Shown: positions 8,095 to 15,994 of the stretch, piece after piece
How positions within the stretch are numbered: position 1 is the first letter of the stretch
Layout of the letters: each line of letters opens with the position of its first letter
Origin: Chloroflexi bacterium OLB15
GTDB taxonomy: Bacteria; Chloroflexota; Anaerolineae; Aggregatilineales; Phototrophicaceae
NCBI GenBank assembly: GCA_001567085.1
Contig: LMZS01000037.1
Span: 1 to 49,973, forward strand
DNA: 49,973 nt
Direction: 5' to 3'
Notes under the pieces: model-generated
Databases searched by the model: none
Told to the model about the DNA's origin: nothing
The model's input: the letters and a program-made list of their open reading frames with translations, nothing else
Program-made: the position numbers and the translations under genes

Positions 8095-9084
8095 TTAATC
8101 GTCAAAGCGCATCATGTACAGATCGCCGCTGTTCAGCGTAGCTGCTGCCAGCGCATCCTCGATAGATTCACTGAGGTCGCGGTCGCCCTGAGATTTAGCA
8201 TCGTTTACCAGCAGCGTAAGCACCCGTACCGCTTCCTTACCACCAATCTCACCGAGCGCCCAGATGGCAACATCGCGGATGTCAACATCACGATCAAAGG
8301 CCAGACCGCTCAGCGCAGGAATCGCTTCTTCAAGCTCAAGTTCACCAGCAGCGCGCGCCGCTTCATAGCGAAATTCCGGCGATTCATTTTCCAATTCACT
8401 CAGCACATGCCCCGCCCAACGATCATCGCACGAACGTCCCATCGCAAAGATCGCGCTGGTCTGCATACGCTGATCATGGCTCTGATATGCCTGTTCAATT
8501 GCTTCAGGCACGATGTCATGGCTGGAATTGGAAATGGCTTCCAGCGCGCGACGGCGAACTTCCACATCTTCATCCGGGTTTTCCCACAACGCAATCGCCG
8601 CTTGCCTGGCGCGTTCGGTCTGTTCTTCTGGTATATCGCCCAATTCGCCGCTCAGGATGAAGCGCCCTAGCGCGTTGGCCGCAGCCGCCCGAACGAGAAC
8701 TGCGTCATCATGCAAGCTGATTTCAATCAGCCTATCCATTAAAGCGATAGACTCGTCTTCCCATAGCAGTTCTATCGCCGCTTCGCGCACGCCGTCATCA
8801 GCGTCATTCAAGGCGGCTTCAGCGAGCGCCGAATAATTGAATTCGATATTCGTTTCAGTGACATCTACCAGCGCCTTTACCACAGAACGCCGGTACTCAG
8901 CATCCAGCCCCGCCCAAACTGGCAGCAGAACTGCTAGCTCATCTGCTGACAAATCGGTGAGACCGTAGGAAATCGCGCTGCTTGTAGGCTCGGTTAAGCC
9001 TTCCAAAACCTTGAGCGTCTCTGAAATTTCAGGGCGCTGGCGGATTTCAGAGAAATTCTCGTCTTCAAGTTCAAATTCTGGCAT
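8095..9084 (-). CDS. HEAT-repeat protein
   Basis: An acidic protein of 329 residues made of tandem helical HEAT (PBS-lyase-like) repeats. Visible units include DADDGVREAAIELLWEDES, DDAVLVRAAAANALGRF, DEDVEVRRRALEAISN, SPEFRYEAARAAGELE and DRDVDIRDVAIWALGEIGG. There is no signal peptide or membrane helix, so it is probably a cytosolic scaffold. The ATG at 9084 lies 2 bases after the stop of the RseP-type protease gene, so the two are almost certainly translated from one message. A functional link to the protease is possible but not shown by the sequence. The true PBS lyase role is unlikely, because no phycobilisome genes are present. Confidence 0.8.
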   Translation of the reverse strand: MPEFELEDENFSEIRQRPEISETLKVLEGLTEPTSSAISYGLTDLSADELAVLLPVWAGLDAEYRRSVVKALVDVTETNIEFNYSALAEAALNDADDGVREAAIELLWEDESIALMDRLIEISLHDDAVLVRAAAANALGRFILSGELGDIPEEQTERARQAAIALWENPDEDVEVRRRALEAISNSSHDIVPEAIEQAYQSHDQRMQTSAIFAMGRSCDDRWAGHVLSELENESPEFRYEAARAAGELELEEAIPALSGLAFDRDVDIRDVAIWALGEIGGKEAVRVLTLLVNDAKSQGDRDLSESIEDALAAATLNSGDLYMMRFDD

Positions 9085-9086
9085 TT

Positions 9087-10538
9087 CTACCTCAGCATAT
9101 CAGTTAATGGGTTAGCGATGTCGTTCAAAACGACTACCACCATCAGCGAAAGCAGCAGCGCAATCCCGACAAGATGCACCATACCTTCACGTTCGGGCGA
9201 AATCGGGCGCCCGCGAACAACTTCAATAAGCACAAACAGGATACGCCCGCCATCAAGCGCGGGGATAGGCAGCAGATTGGTGATGCCCAGTGCAAGGCTA
9301 ATCAGCCCGATATATTCCAGAATGATAGCTGGCCGTTCCTGCTGAATGCTTTCCTGCAAGAGCAAGCCGCCCACCTGACTGATGCCTAACGGGCTGGTGA
9401 TACGCATGTTTTCTGACGGCGGCGCGCTGTTAAAAACCATGTTGAACAATTGCACAGGAAGCTGCGCCATCTGATCCAGCACCATGCCAATACGGGAAAG
9501 GCCGTACTGCACCGAGTCGCCTGGTGTGAGCGGCACGAGTTCCTGTACAGGGTTTGCATCAGCAGTAGCAAGCCCGATTTCGGGAACAGCCGCGCCGCTG
9601 GTGATTTGAATACCCATAGCGCCCTGCCCTTCCGGCGGGTTAGAACGCGGGGTCAGCGTAACCGTTACCGTCTCGCCATTACGCAAAACGGTGAGCGATA
9701 CTTCTTGCCCAAGATTTGCGGCAGTTAGCGCTTGCAATTGCTCAAAGTTGGCAACTGGTTCGTCATTCAGCGCAGTAACAAGATCATCGCGTTGCAGGCC
9801 AGCATTCGCTGCTGGAGACTCTGGCGCAACATTTTGGATGATCGGATGCGTTTCCAGCGTTAAGTTGCTGGCATCGAGATCTGTGACGGTAACTGTAAAG
9901 CGATCCTGGGTTTCCCCTGGGCGAATCACAGCGAGCACAGCTTCATTACCAGCATTTTGCAGCGCGGCCAACAGCCCCGCAGCATCTGCAAAATACTCGC
10001 CGTTTACTTCTTCAATAACATCGCCAGCTTGCAACCCGGCGGTGCTCAAAGCAGACTCAGCGGGGATGTAGCGCAGTTCCACACGCGCGCCGACCATTTG
10101 CGGCAAACCAGATAATCCGATGATCACGAAAATGACGAACGCCATGATGAAGTTGGCAATAGCGCCGCCCGCCATGAAGAAGATACGCCCGGCTGGCTTC
10201 GCTTCGCTGACCGAAACAGGCTTAGCAAACCCGCGCTCAATGGCAAGCTCACGGTCACTTTTTAGTGCTTCTTCACCCATTTGGCGCACCATGTCTTCGC
10301 CCAATGGCTTGACAAAGCCGCCTAATGGCAGCCAATTGAGCGTGTATTCAGTGCCATGCCATGTAAACAACTTGAATAGGCGCGGTGGCATCCCGATCCC
10401 GAATTCAAGGATGGTGATCCCAACCAGTTTGGCAGCAATCAGATGCCCCAGTTCATGGACAAACACAGCAGGTATCAGTACGAGCAGAAACGCCGCGATG
10501 ACCACAATCGGGTTGTTCGCTGCGGATAGATCGAACAT
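9087..10538 (-). CDS. rseP: RseP-type site-2 zinc metalloprotease (M50) with two PDZ domains
   Basis: An intramembrane protease of 483 residues that cuts membrane-bound regulators such as anti-sigma factors, and signal-peptide remnants. The zinc motif HELGH is at 28-32 inside the first transmembrane helix. The third ligand is Asp429 in PIPALDGGRILF near the C-terminus. Two PDZ domains lie between the membrane parts (around IPAESALSTAGLQAGDVIEEV and APESPAANAGLQRDDLVTAL). The gene is followed 2 bases later by the HEAT-repeat gene. No sigma or anti-sigma factor is adjacent, so the substrate is unknown. Confidence 0.92.
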   Translation of the reverse strand: MFDLSAANNPIVVIAAFLLVLIPAVFVHELGHLIAAKLVGITILEFGIGMPPRLFKLFTWHGTEYTLNWLPLGGFVKPLGEDMVRQMGEEALKSDRELAIERGFAKPVSVSEAKPAGRIFFMAGGAIANFIMAFVIFVIIGLSGLPQMVGARVELRYIPAESALSTAGLQAGDVIEEVNGEYFADAAGLLAALQNAGNEAVLAVIRPGETQDRFTVTVTDLDASNLTLETHPIIQNVAPESPAANAGLQRDDLVTALNDEPVANFEQLQALTAANLGQEVSLTVLRNGETVTVTLTPRSNPPEGQGAMGIQITSGAAVPEIGLATADANPVQELVPLTPGDSVQYGLSRIGMVLDQMAQLPVQLFNMVFNSAPPSENMRITSPLGISQVGGLLLQESIQQERPAIILEYIGLISLALGITNLLPIPALDGGRILFVLIEVVRGRPISPEREGMVHLVGIALLLSLMVVVVLNDIANPLTDMLR

Positions 10539-10632
10539 AGAGTGTAAACCTTACGCTAAGATGGCAAGCTGCTCAGCAACACGCCCCATTATAAACGACG
10601 ATGCCGCGCTGATTGATTAGAGTCAATTATAT

Positions 10633-11613
10633 TTATTGCTGTAGAACCTGCGCTCCCCCACCGACATTTGCACTCAGTGTTGTCAAAACTTCAGACAGCT
10701 TATTTAGTCGTGACCTTACAGTTTCAGCATCACTTCTTACGCAAATACAATGCACGTTGGGGCCCGCGTCAAGTGTATAGCACACACGTAAGCCTTCGGC
10801 GCGCCATTCCCGCACCAGCTTCATGATTCTTAACGATGCTGGCTCCCAGTAAAACAACGGCGGATTGCTGGTCATCATCACTGAATGCATGAGATTGCTG
10901 TCGAGTTCAACGACTTCGGCAAAATCACTAAAGTTGCGTTCACTTATAGCCGCGCGTACGCGTGCAACGCGCTCATCTGCTTCTGCAACTCGCGCCGCTT
11001 GTAATGGGCTGGTTTGTGCGGAACTGTGACCAGCAGTTGAGCCGACGGCTTTGTGCCCTTTGTTGATGACCGCGACGATATCCACCAGATCCCAGTAATC
11101 GGGCGCAAACAGGCTTTGCGCGTAGGAGTCTTCATGAGTGTCTGCGGCGTACCATTCAACAAATCCCGAAGGAATTGAGCGAGCCGCAGAGCCTGAACCT
11201 AAGCGGGCAATCGTGCTAAGCTCCCTCTCGCTCAAGGTTTCGCCTGCTGCTGCTACCCCTGCCGCAGTAAGCGCTGCAAAAGCTGCGGCTGAAGAGGCAA
11301 TACCTGCGCCCGTAGGGAAATTGTTGGCAGAGACAACTTTTGCTTTACTTTGGCGACCTAACCTGTTGCGTAGAATTTCCAGGTGGTAGGCAACGCGCTG
11401 CAAGCTTTCGCCTGTCTGCGATTCCCCGTTCAGGGTAAACTCGTCGCTTGAGAGGTGATCTAGCCATTCAACGGATGTCTCAGCGAAAAGCCCATCGAGA
11501 TTCATGCTAATGGATGAATTTACCGGAAGCCGCAGCCGGTCATTGCTGTTGCCCCAATATTTGATGAATGCGATATTGGGGTGTGCTATCGCGGTGGCGG
11601 AATGCGTCGTCAT
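10633..11613 (-). CDS. mvaD: Phosphomevalonate/diphosphomevalonate decarboxylase (GHMP family)
   Basis: An ATP-dependent decarboxylase of the mevalonate route, 326 residues. Family landmarks are IAFIKYWG near the start, PVNSSISMNL, the GHMP phosphate loop TGAGIASSAAAF, GSGSAARSIPSGFVEW and the catalytic Asp in LDAGPN. In classical diphosphomevalonate decarboxylases the YWG is followed by Lys (YWGK), but here it reads YWGNSN. Together with the isopentenyl phosphate kinase gene nearby and the absence of a phosphomevalonate kinase in the window, this suggests the enzyme acts on mevalonate 5-phosphate and yields isopentenyl phosphate, as shown for Roseiflexus. The substrate is inference. The gene is divergent from the UbiA-mvk-ipk operon. 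Confidence 0.85.
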   Translation of the reverse strand: MTTHSATAIAHPNIAFIKYWGNSNDRLRLPVNSSISMNLDGLFAETSVEWLDHLSSDEFTLNGESQTGESLQRVAYHLEILRNRLGRQSKAKVVSANNFPTGAGIASSAAAFAALTAAGVAAAGETLSERELSTIARLGSGSAARSIPSGFVEWYAADTHEDSYAQSLFAPDYWDLVDIVAVINKGHKAVGSTAGHSSAQTSPLQAARVAEADERVARVRAAISERNFSDFAEVVELDSNLMHSVMMTSNPPLFYWEPASLRIMKLVREWRAEGLRVCYTLDAGPNVHCICVRSDAETVRSRLNKLSEVLTTLSANVGGGAQVLQQ

Positions 11614-11645
11614 GGTCTACTCTACTCTTTCAAACGGCTGTTGCC

Positions 11646-11651
11646 TATAAT
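11646..11651 (+). promoter_or_regulatory. -10 box for the UbiA-mvk-ipk operon
   Basis: A TATAAT hexamer in the 72-base gap between the divergent decarboxylase and the UbiA-family gene. No good -35 is visible at the right distance. Confidence 0.35.
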
Positions 11652-11685
11652 CCGAATTAGATATGTGTACTCAAGGCGAATTTCA

Positions 11686-12579
11686 TTGCAACCAATAATC
11701 GGCCTCATAAGAACGATGCGCCCACGCCAATGGACGAAAAATGCCATTATTTATGCGGGGTTGGTGTTTGACGGTCAATTGTTTAACGGGGAAGCGTTTG
11801 CCCGGGTTACCCTTAGTTTTTTCTTATTATGCTTGATTTCAAGTACGGTTTACATTGTAAACGATCTGGTAGATATTGAGAGTGACCGGCAGCATCCAGT
11901 AAAGAAGAATCGAGCGCTGCCATCAGGCCGGCTTCCTATTCCGTTAGCTATTATCGCCGCGATAGTGCTGCCTGCCGCTTCCGTTCTGATTGCGCTTTCC
12001 TATAGCATCCCATTTGCGGCAGTTCTCATTATTTATCTTGTGCTGCAACTGCTCTATTCCTTCTGGCTTAAGCGTGTCGTTATTCTTGATGTGCTGGTTG
12101 TTGCCGCTGGCTTTGTGCTGCGCGTAACGGCAGGCGTGGTGGTTATTGAAGTTGCGCGTTTTTCGCCGTGGCTGTATGCCTGCACCGCGCTGCTGGCGCT
12201 ATTTCTGATTATCGGCAAGCGTCGCCAGGAATTATTGCAGCTTGCCGATAAAGCAGGGTCGGTGCGGATCACGCTTCGCCAGTATAACCTGCCCCTGCTT
12301 GATGATATGCTGCGCATGGTGATGACTGGGACGCTGATCGCCTATTTGCTTTACACGATTGAAGAACCTTCAGAATTGTTGCAAGGCTCTAATCTTGCGC
12401 TCTTAACTGTACCGTTCGTTGTGTATGGGGTGTTTCGCTACCTTTATTTGATGCATGTTAAGGGTGATGGCAGCGCGCCAGATGAAGTGCTGCTGAAAGA
12501 TCGCCCTATCCAGATTGCCATTTTGCTTTGGGCGTTAACCTTCGTCTTGATATTGTACTTACCCCATTTGACCTCATGA
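11686..12579 (+). CDS. UbiA-family decaprenyl-phosphate phosphoribosyltransferase-like protein
   Basis: An integral membrane prenyl-phosphate transferase of 297 residues. The family step joins PRPP to decaprenyl (or another polyprenyl) phosphate. This is the first step toward decaprenylphosphoryl arabinose in actinobacteria. The Asp-rich motif NDLVDIESDRQHPVKKNR starts at 59 and closely matches the DPPR synthase pattern rather than quinone prenyltransferases. RPRQWTKN near residue 12 is also typical. About eight hydrophobic helices follow. I chose the TTG at 11686 because AAGGCG precedes it. ATG 11716 is the alternative. Longer forms would run into the divergent gene. The stop overlaps the mevalonate kinase start (ATGA), so the two are translationally coupled. 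Confidence 0.8.
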   Translation: MQPIIGLIRTMRPRQWTKNAIIYAGLVFDGQLFNGEAFARVTLSFFLLCLISSTVYIVNDLVDIESDRQHPVKKNRALPSGRLPIPLAIIAAIVLPAASVLIALSYSIPFAAVLIIYLVLQLLYSFWLKRVVILDVLVVAAGFVLRVTAGVVVIEVARFSPWLYACTALLALFLIIGKRRQELLQLADKAGSVRITLRQYNLPLLDDMLRMVMTGTLIAYLLYTIEEPSELLQGSNLALLTVPFVVYGVFRYLYLMHVKGDGSAPDEVLLKDRPIQIAILLWALTFVLILYLPHLTS

Positions 12580-13523
12580 GTCTGGCATTTTCTGCCCCTG
12601 CGAAAATTATTTTATTTGGTGAGCATGCGGTTGTTTATGGGCAGCCTGCGATTGCCGTACCTGTTTCCAGCCTGCGCGTGCGTGCTGTCGTTCATCCGGC
12701 AGCATCGGCTGGCATACTCATCCGCGCCCGTGATCTTGGGCAAGAGATACGTGTTTTGGATGCAGCCGATCCTAATGAGCAATCTCCGCTTGCATGGATC
12801 GCTGCGTATACGGCGCGCGCGCTTGAGCAGCCTATCCTATCCGGCGAGATTGATCTTAAATCGGATATCCCATTGGCTAGTGGGTTAGGCAGCGGCGCGG
12901 CAATTTCGGCTGTTTTAGTGAGATCGGTTGCGGCTCTAGGTGGTGTTCGTTTGGAAGATCAGGCTGTAAATGAGCTTGTCTACCAGTCTGAAAAGATATA
13001 TCACGGGAATCCAAGCGGTGTGGATAATACGGTGGTTGTTTTTGAGAGAGGGTTGTATTTTAGGCGCAATTATCCTTATTCTTTTATGACTATGCGAAAT
13101 AAATATGAGATCTTGATTGCTGATACGGGAATTCGCGCATCTACCAAAATTGCAGTGGGCGGGGTTCGCAGGCTATTTGAGCAGGATCGTGATCATATTG
13201 AGCCAGCAATACAGGAAATCGGAATTATTTCCGCCGAAGCACGTGAATTGCTTGAATCGCAAACAGATCAACATCCGGCGCTCGGTGCGCTTATGTCACG
13301 AAATCACGCGCTGCTTCAAATGCTGCAAGTTTCCTCTCCAGAGCTGGATCAGCTTGTAGATGCCGCGCAAAATGCAGGCGCATTCGGCGCAAAGCTCTCT
13401 GGTGGTGGCATGGGCGGCAATATGATCGCGCTGGTAGACGAAGCTCACATTGCGCCTGTTAGCGAAGCGCTTAAGCAGGCTGGCGCGGTTCGGGTCATAC
13501 ATACAACTGTTGGAGAAAACTAA
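12576..13523 (+). CDS. mvk: Mevalonate kinase
   Basis: A GHMP-family kinase of 315 residues that phosphorylates mevalonate at the 5-position. Lys10 in APAKIILFGEHAVVYG begins the conserved N-terminus. The phosphate loop PLASGLGSGAA lies at about 99-109. The HGNPSGVDN motif at about 133-141 holds the catalytic Asp140. The C-terminal motif GAFGAKLSGGGMGG is present. The ATG at 12576 overlaps the upstream stop by four bases (ATGA), and its own stop overlaps the next start (TAATG). It supplies the substrate for the decarboxylase encoded on the opposite strand. Confidence 0.93.
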   Translation: MSLAFSAPAKIILFGEHAVVYGQPAIAVPVSSLRVRAVVHPAASAGILIRARDLGQEIRVLDAADPNEQSPLAWIAAYTARALEQPILSGEIDLKSDIPLASGLGSGAAISAVLVRSVAALGGVRLEDQAVNELVYQSEKIYHGNPSGVDNTVVVFERGLYFRRNYPYSFMTMRNKYEILIADTGIRASTKIAVGGVRRLFEQDRDHIEPAIQEIGIISAEARELLESQTDQHPALGALMSRNHALLQMLQVSSPELDQLVDAAQNAGAFGAKLSGGGMGGNMIALVDEAHIAPVSEALKQAGAVRVIHTTVGEN

Positions 13524-14311
13524 TGCTGATATTCGTAAAGCTAGGCGGGTCGCTGATCACCGACAAGCGGGTACGGCGGGCTGTGCGGCGAGATGTCATT
13601 CAGCGCGTAGCTAGCGAAATAACGCAGGCGTTAGCCGAGAATCCTTCGCTCCAGTTGGTTATCGGTCACGGCAGCGGCTCATTTGGCCATTTTTCCGCCA
13701 ACGCCCATCAGACGGCGAAAGGCGTGCAAACCGCAGAACAATGGCATGGTTTTGCCGAAGTTGCCTTTGAAGCCGCCGAGCTGAACCAGATTGTATTAAC
13801 CGCGCTGCGCGAAGCAGGGCTGCCAGCCATGAAGTTTCAGCCGTCTGCAACCGCCCAGAGCGAAAGCGGCAAAGTTGTCTCGCTGGATGCTCGCCCGATC
13901 CGCCTTTCTTTACAGCGCGGGCTAATTCCGCTGGTCTATGGCGATGTTGGTTTTGATGAAATACAAGGCGGAACCATACTTTCTACGGAAGCGATCTTTT
14001 TCTATCTCGCGCGCGTACTATCGCCAGATCGCATCATCCTGCTGGGCGAAGTAGAAGGCGTGCTGGATGCCGATGGCAAAGTTATTTCAACCATCACCCC
14101 ATCAACGCTTCCCCAGATTGAAGCGTCACTAGGGGGATCAGGCGGGATAGATGTAACAGGCGGCATGGAAACAAAAGTGAAAGATATGCTGGCGCTGACT
14201 GCCGAAGTTCCATCACTCAGAATTCAGATTGCCAGCGGCGCGCGCCCACACCTACTCAAAAATTTGCTTACTGGCGATCTCACTATCGGAACTTCCCTGA
14301 TCAGCGGTTAA
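13523..14311 (+). CDS. ipk: Isopentenyl phosphate kinase
   Basis: An amino-acid-kinase-fold enzyme of 262 residues that phosphorylates isopentenyl phosphate to isopentenyl diphosphate. Diagnostic features are the glycine-rich GHGSGSFGH at 48-56, whose His56 corresponds to the catalytic histidine specific to this family, and the N-terminal KLGGSLITDK with Lys6 and Lys15. The C-terminal GGSGGIDVTGGMETKV lies in the nucleotide-binding part. The ATG overlaps the mevalonate kinase stop. The gene defines the alternative ending of the mevalonate pathway together with the decarboxylase at 10633. Its stop codon and that of the convergent permease share the TTAA at 14308-14311. Confidence 0.93.
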   Translation: MLIFVKLGGSLITDKRVRRAVRRDVIQRVASEITQALAENPSLQLVIGHGSGSFGHFSANAHQTAKGVQTAEQWHGFAEVAFEAAELNQIVLTALREAGLPAMKFQPSATAQSESGKVVSLDARPIRLSLQRGLIPLVYGDVGFDEIQGGTILSTEAIFFYLARVLSPDRIILLGEVEGVLDADGKVISTITPSTLPQIEASLGGSGGIDVTGGMETKVKDMLALTAEVPSLRIQIASGARPHLLKNLLTGDLTIGTSLISG

Positions 14312-15114
14312 TGAGCGCCCCGCCCTACCCTTCTGGCAATAGCATTCGCAATCAAAATTATCAAGGTAAGCGCGACGCCCGGCGCGATTACAGACCACGG
14401 CGCGGCGCGCATATAAAAGCGCCCTTCTGACATCATCGCGCCCAAATCAGGCGCGCCCGGTTCGCCCCCTAATCCGAGAAATTGGAGCGCCGCATTCCCT
14501 AAAATGCTGTAAGAGAAAATGACTATCCCATAGCTGGCAATCAGCGGGTACAGGTTCGGCAAAATATGCGACCACCAAAGCCGCACCGTTGAAGCGCCAG
14601 AAGCGCGCCCCGCCATCACAAAAAGCCTTGAGCGAACTTCCAATGCTCCGGCGCGAACCACAAAGGCGACAGGCGCGCAAAAAGCTAGCCCTGTTGCAAC
14701 GGCGATTTGGAGAAACCCGGAGCCTGTAATCGTGATCAGCGCCAGCGCCAAAATCAGCGGCGGGATCGCCAGCCACGCATTCAGCGAAGCCAGCATTCCA
14801 ATATCCACAAACCCGCCAAATGCCAGCGCAACTGCCCCCAAACTTATCCCTATCGCCAGCGCTAACAGCGTCGCCGCTATCGCCGAAAGCGCCGTCCGCT
14901 GAATTCCAACCATAATCCGGCTCAGCATATCCCGACCCAGCATATCTGTGCCAAAAGGGAATAGAAGGGAGGGGGACTGCTCAGGCTGCGAAACCGCGTG
15001 CATCGGATCATGCGGCGCGAGCGCGCCCAACAGCAGCACAGCAAGCATGGCCGCCGCCGCCATACCCCAGCCGCTGTGCCATAAATTACTCAACCAGGCG
15101 AACACGGGGATCAA
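14308..15114 (-). CDS. ABC transporter permease, DppC/OppC type
   Basis: An inner-membrane subunit of a peptide/nickel-type ABC importer, 268 residues and about six helices. The sequence FGTDMLGRDMLSRIMVGIQ is the hallmark of DppC-like permeases. The cytoplasmic ATPase-contact loop GRASGASTVRLWWSHILPN is conserved. It begins at TTG 15114, inside the preceding permease gene (29-base overlap). Other TTG or GTG starts slightly downstream are possible, because no ribosome site is clear. No ATP-binding subunit is encoded next to it, so it must use ATPases from elsewhere. Confidence 0.88.
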   Translation of the reverse strand: MIPVFAWLSNLWHSGWGMAAAAMLAVLLLGALAPHDPMHAVSQPEQSPSLLFPFGTDMLGRDMLSRIMVGIQRTALSAIAATLLALAIGISLGAVALAFGGFVDIGMLASLNAWLAIPPLILALALITITGSGFLQIAVATGLAFCAPVAFVVRAGALEVRSRLFVMAGRASGASTVRLWWSHILPNLYPLIASYGIVIFSYSILGNAALQFLGLGGEPGAPDLGAMMSEGRFYMRAAPWSVIAPGVALTLIILIANAIARRVGRGAH

Positions 15115-15994
15115 TCCATGAATAGGCAGCTTCCATAAGGAAATTGGCAGCTACCAAAATAGCGGCAGTCCAGACCACGATTCCCTGAACAACCGGGAAA
15201 TCCTGCCTCAAGACGGCATCTAGCATTGTGCGCCCAAGGCCGGGGCGCGAAAAAAGAATCTCGGTCATTACCACGCCGCCTGCCAAAAAGCCAAATTGCA
15301 ACACTGCCGAAGCCGCAATGGGGACTAGTCCAGGGCGTAATATATATTTCACTGCAATATCGCCTTCAGGCAGCCCTTTCGCCCGCGCCTGTACAACAAA
15401 GTTTTCGCCTGCTGTGCTTTCAACCTGCCCCTGCGTTACCCGGCCGATACTGCCAGCCACGCTCAGCCCTAAGACCGCCGCAGGCAACAAAATGGGCGCG
15501 GATACAAGGGATTCCCGTATCGGGATGACGAACGTCAATAGATAGAGCGCGAGGATTCCCAGCCAGTAAGTAGGCAGCGCCAGCAAAAGCGCAACCAGCA
15601 CGCGGAATGGCGTAAATACGCTGCGCGCCGAAATGCCACCAAGCAGCCCAAGAATCAGCCCCAGCGGAAGGCCTATCAACAATGCCGTAAATGCCAGTTG
15701 CAAGGTGAACGATGCCTGTGCAGAGACAATTTCGGCGACAGGCTGCCCGGTCAGCAGCGAAACGCCAAGATCGGCGCGCAGCAGGCCAGACATGTAATTT
15801 GCATATTGGCTAAGCAGCGGCTGATTCAAGCCAAGCGCAGCTTCACGGGCTGCAATCGCGCTTTGCCCTGCCCCGCTTTCCAACAGCACCGCGCGTACCG
15901 CATTACCCGGCACAGCACGCAGCAAAAAGAAGCTGAAGCTTGCTGCTAGCAGAACGGTGACGATGCCCGCAGTTGCGCGGCGGAGTGCCCACAC
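15086..15994 (-). CDS. ABC transporter permease, DppB/OppB type
   Basis: The second permease of the same importer, 302 residues with about six transmembrane helices. It has the DppB-type N-terminus (MWALRRATAGIVTVLLAASF) and the contact loop QARAKGLPEGDIAVKYILRP. The GTG start at 15994 overlaps the stop of the binding-protein gene by one base (TAGTG), so expression is coupled. Substrate cannot be read from the permeases. Confidence 0.9.
   Translation of the reverse strand: MWALRRATAGIVTVLLAASFSFFLLRAVPGNAVRAVLLESGAGQSAIAAREAALGLNQPLLSQYANYMSGLLRADLGVSLLTGQPVAEIVSAQASFTLQLAFTALLIGLPLGLILGLLGGISARSVFTPFRVLVALLLALPTYWLGILALYLLTFVIPIRESLVSAPILLPAAVLGLSVAGSIGRVTQGQVESTAGENFVVQARAKGLPEGDIAVKYILRPGLVPIAASAVLQFGFLAGGVVMTEILFSRPGLGRTMLDAVLRQDFPVVQGIVVWTAAILVAANFLMEAAYSWIDPRVRLVE

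Noticed and set aside
8095..9084. Phycobilisome lyase
   Set aside because: HEAT repeats of the PBS-lyase type are common in unrelated proteins, and no phycobilisome gene is present.
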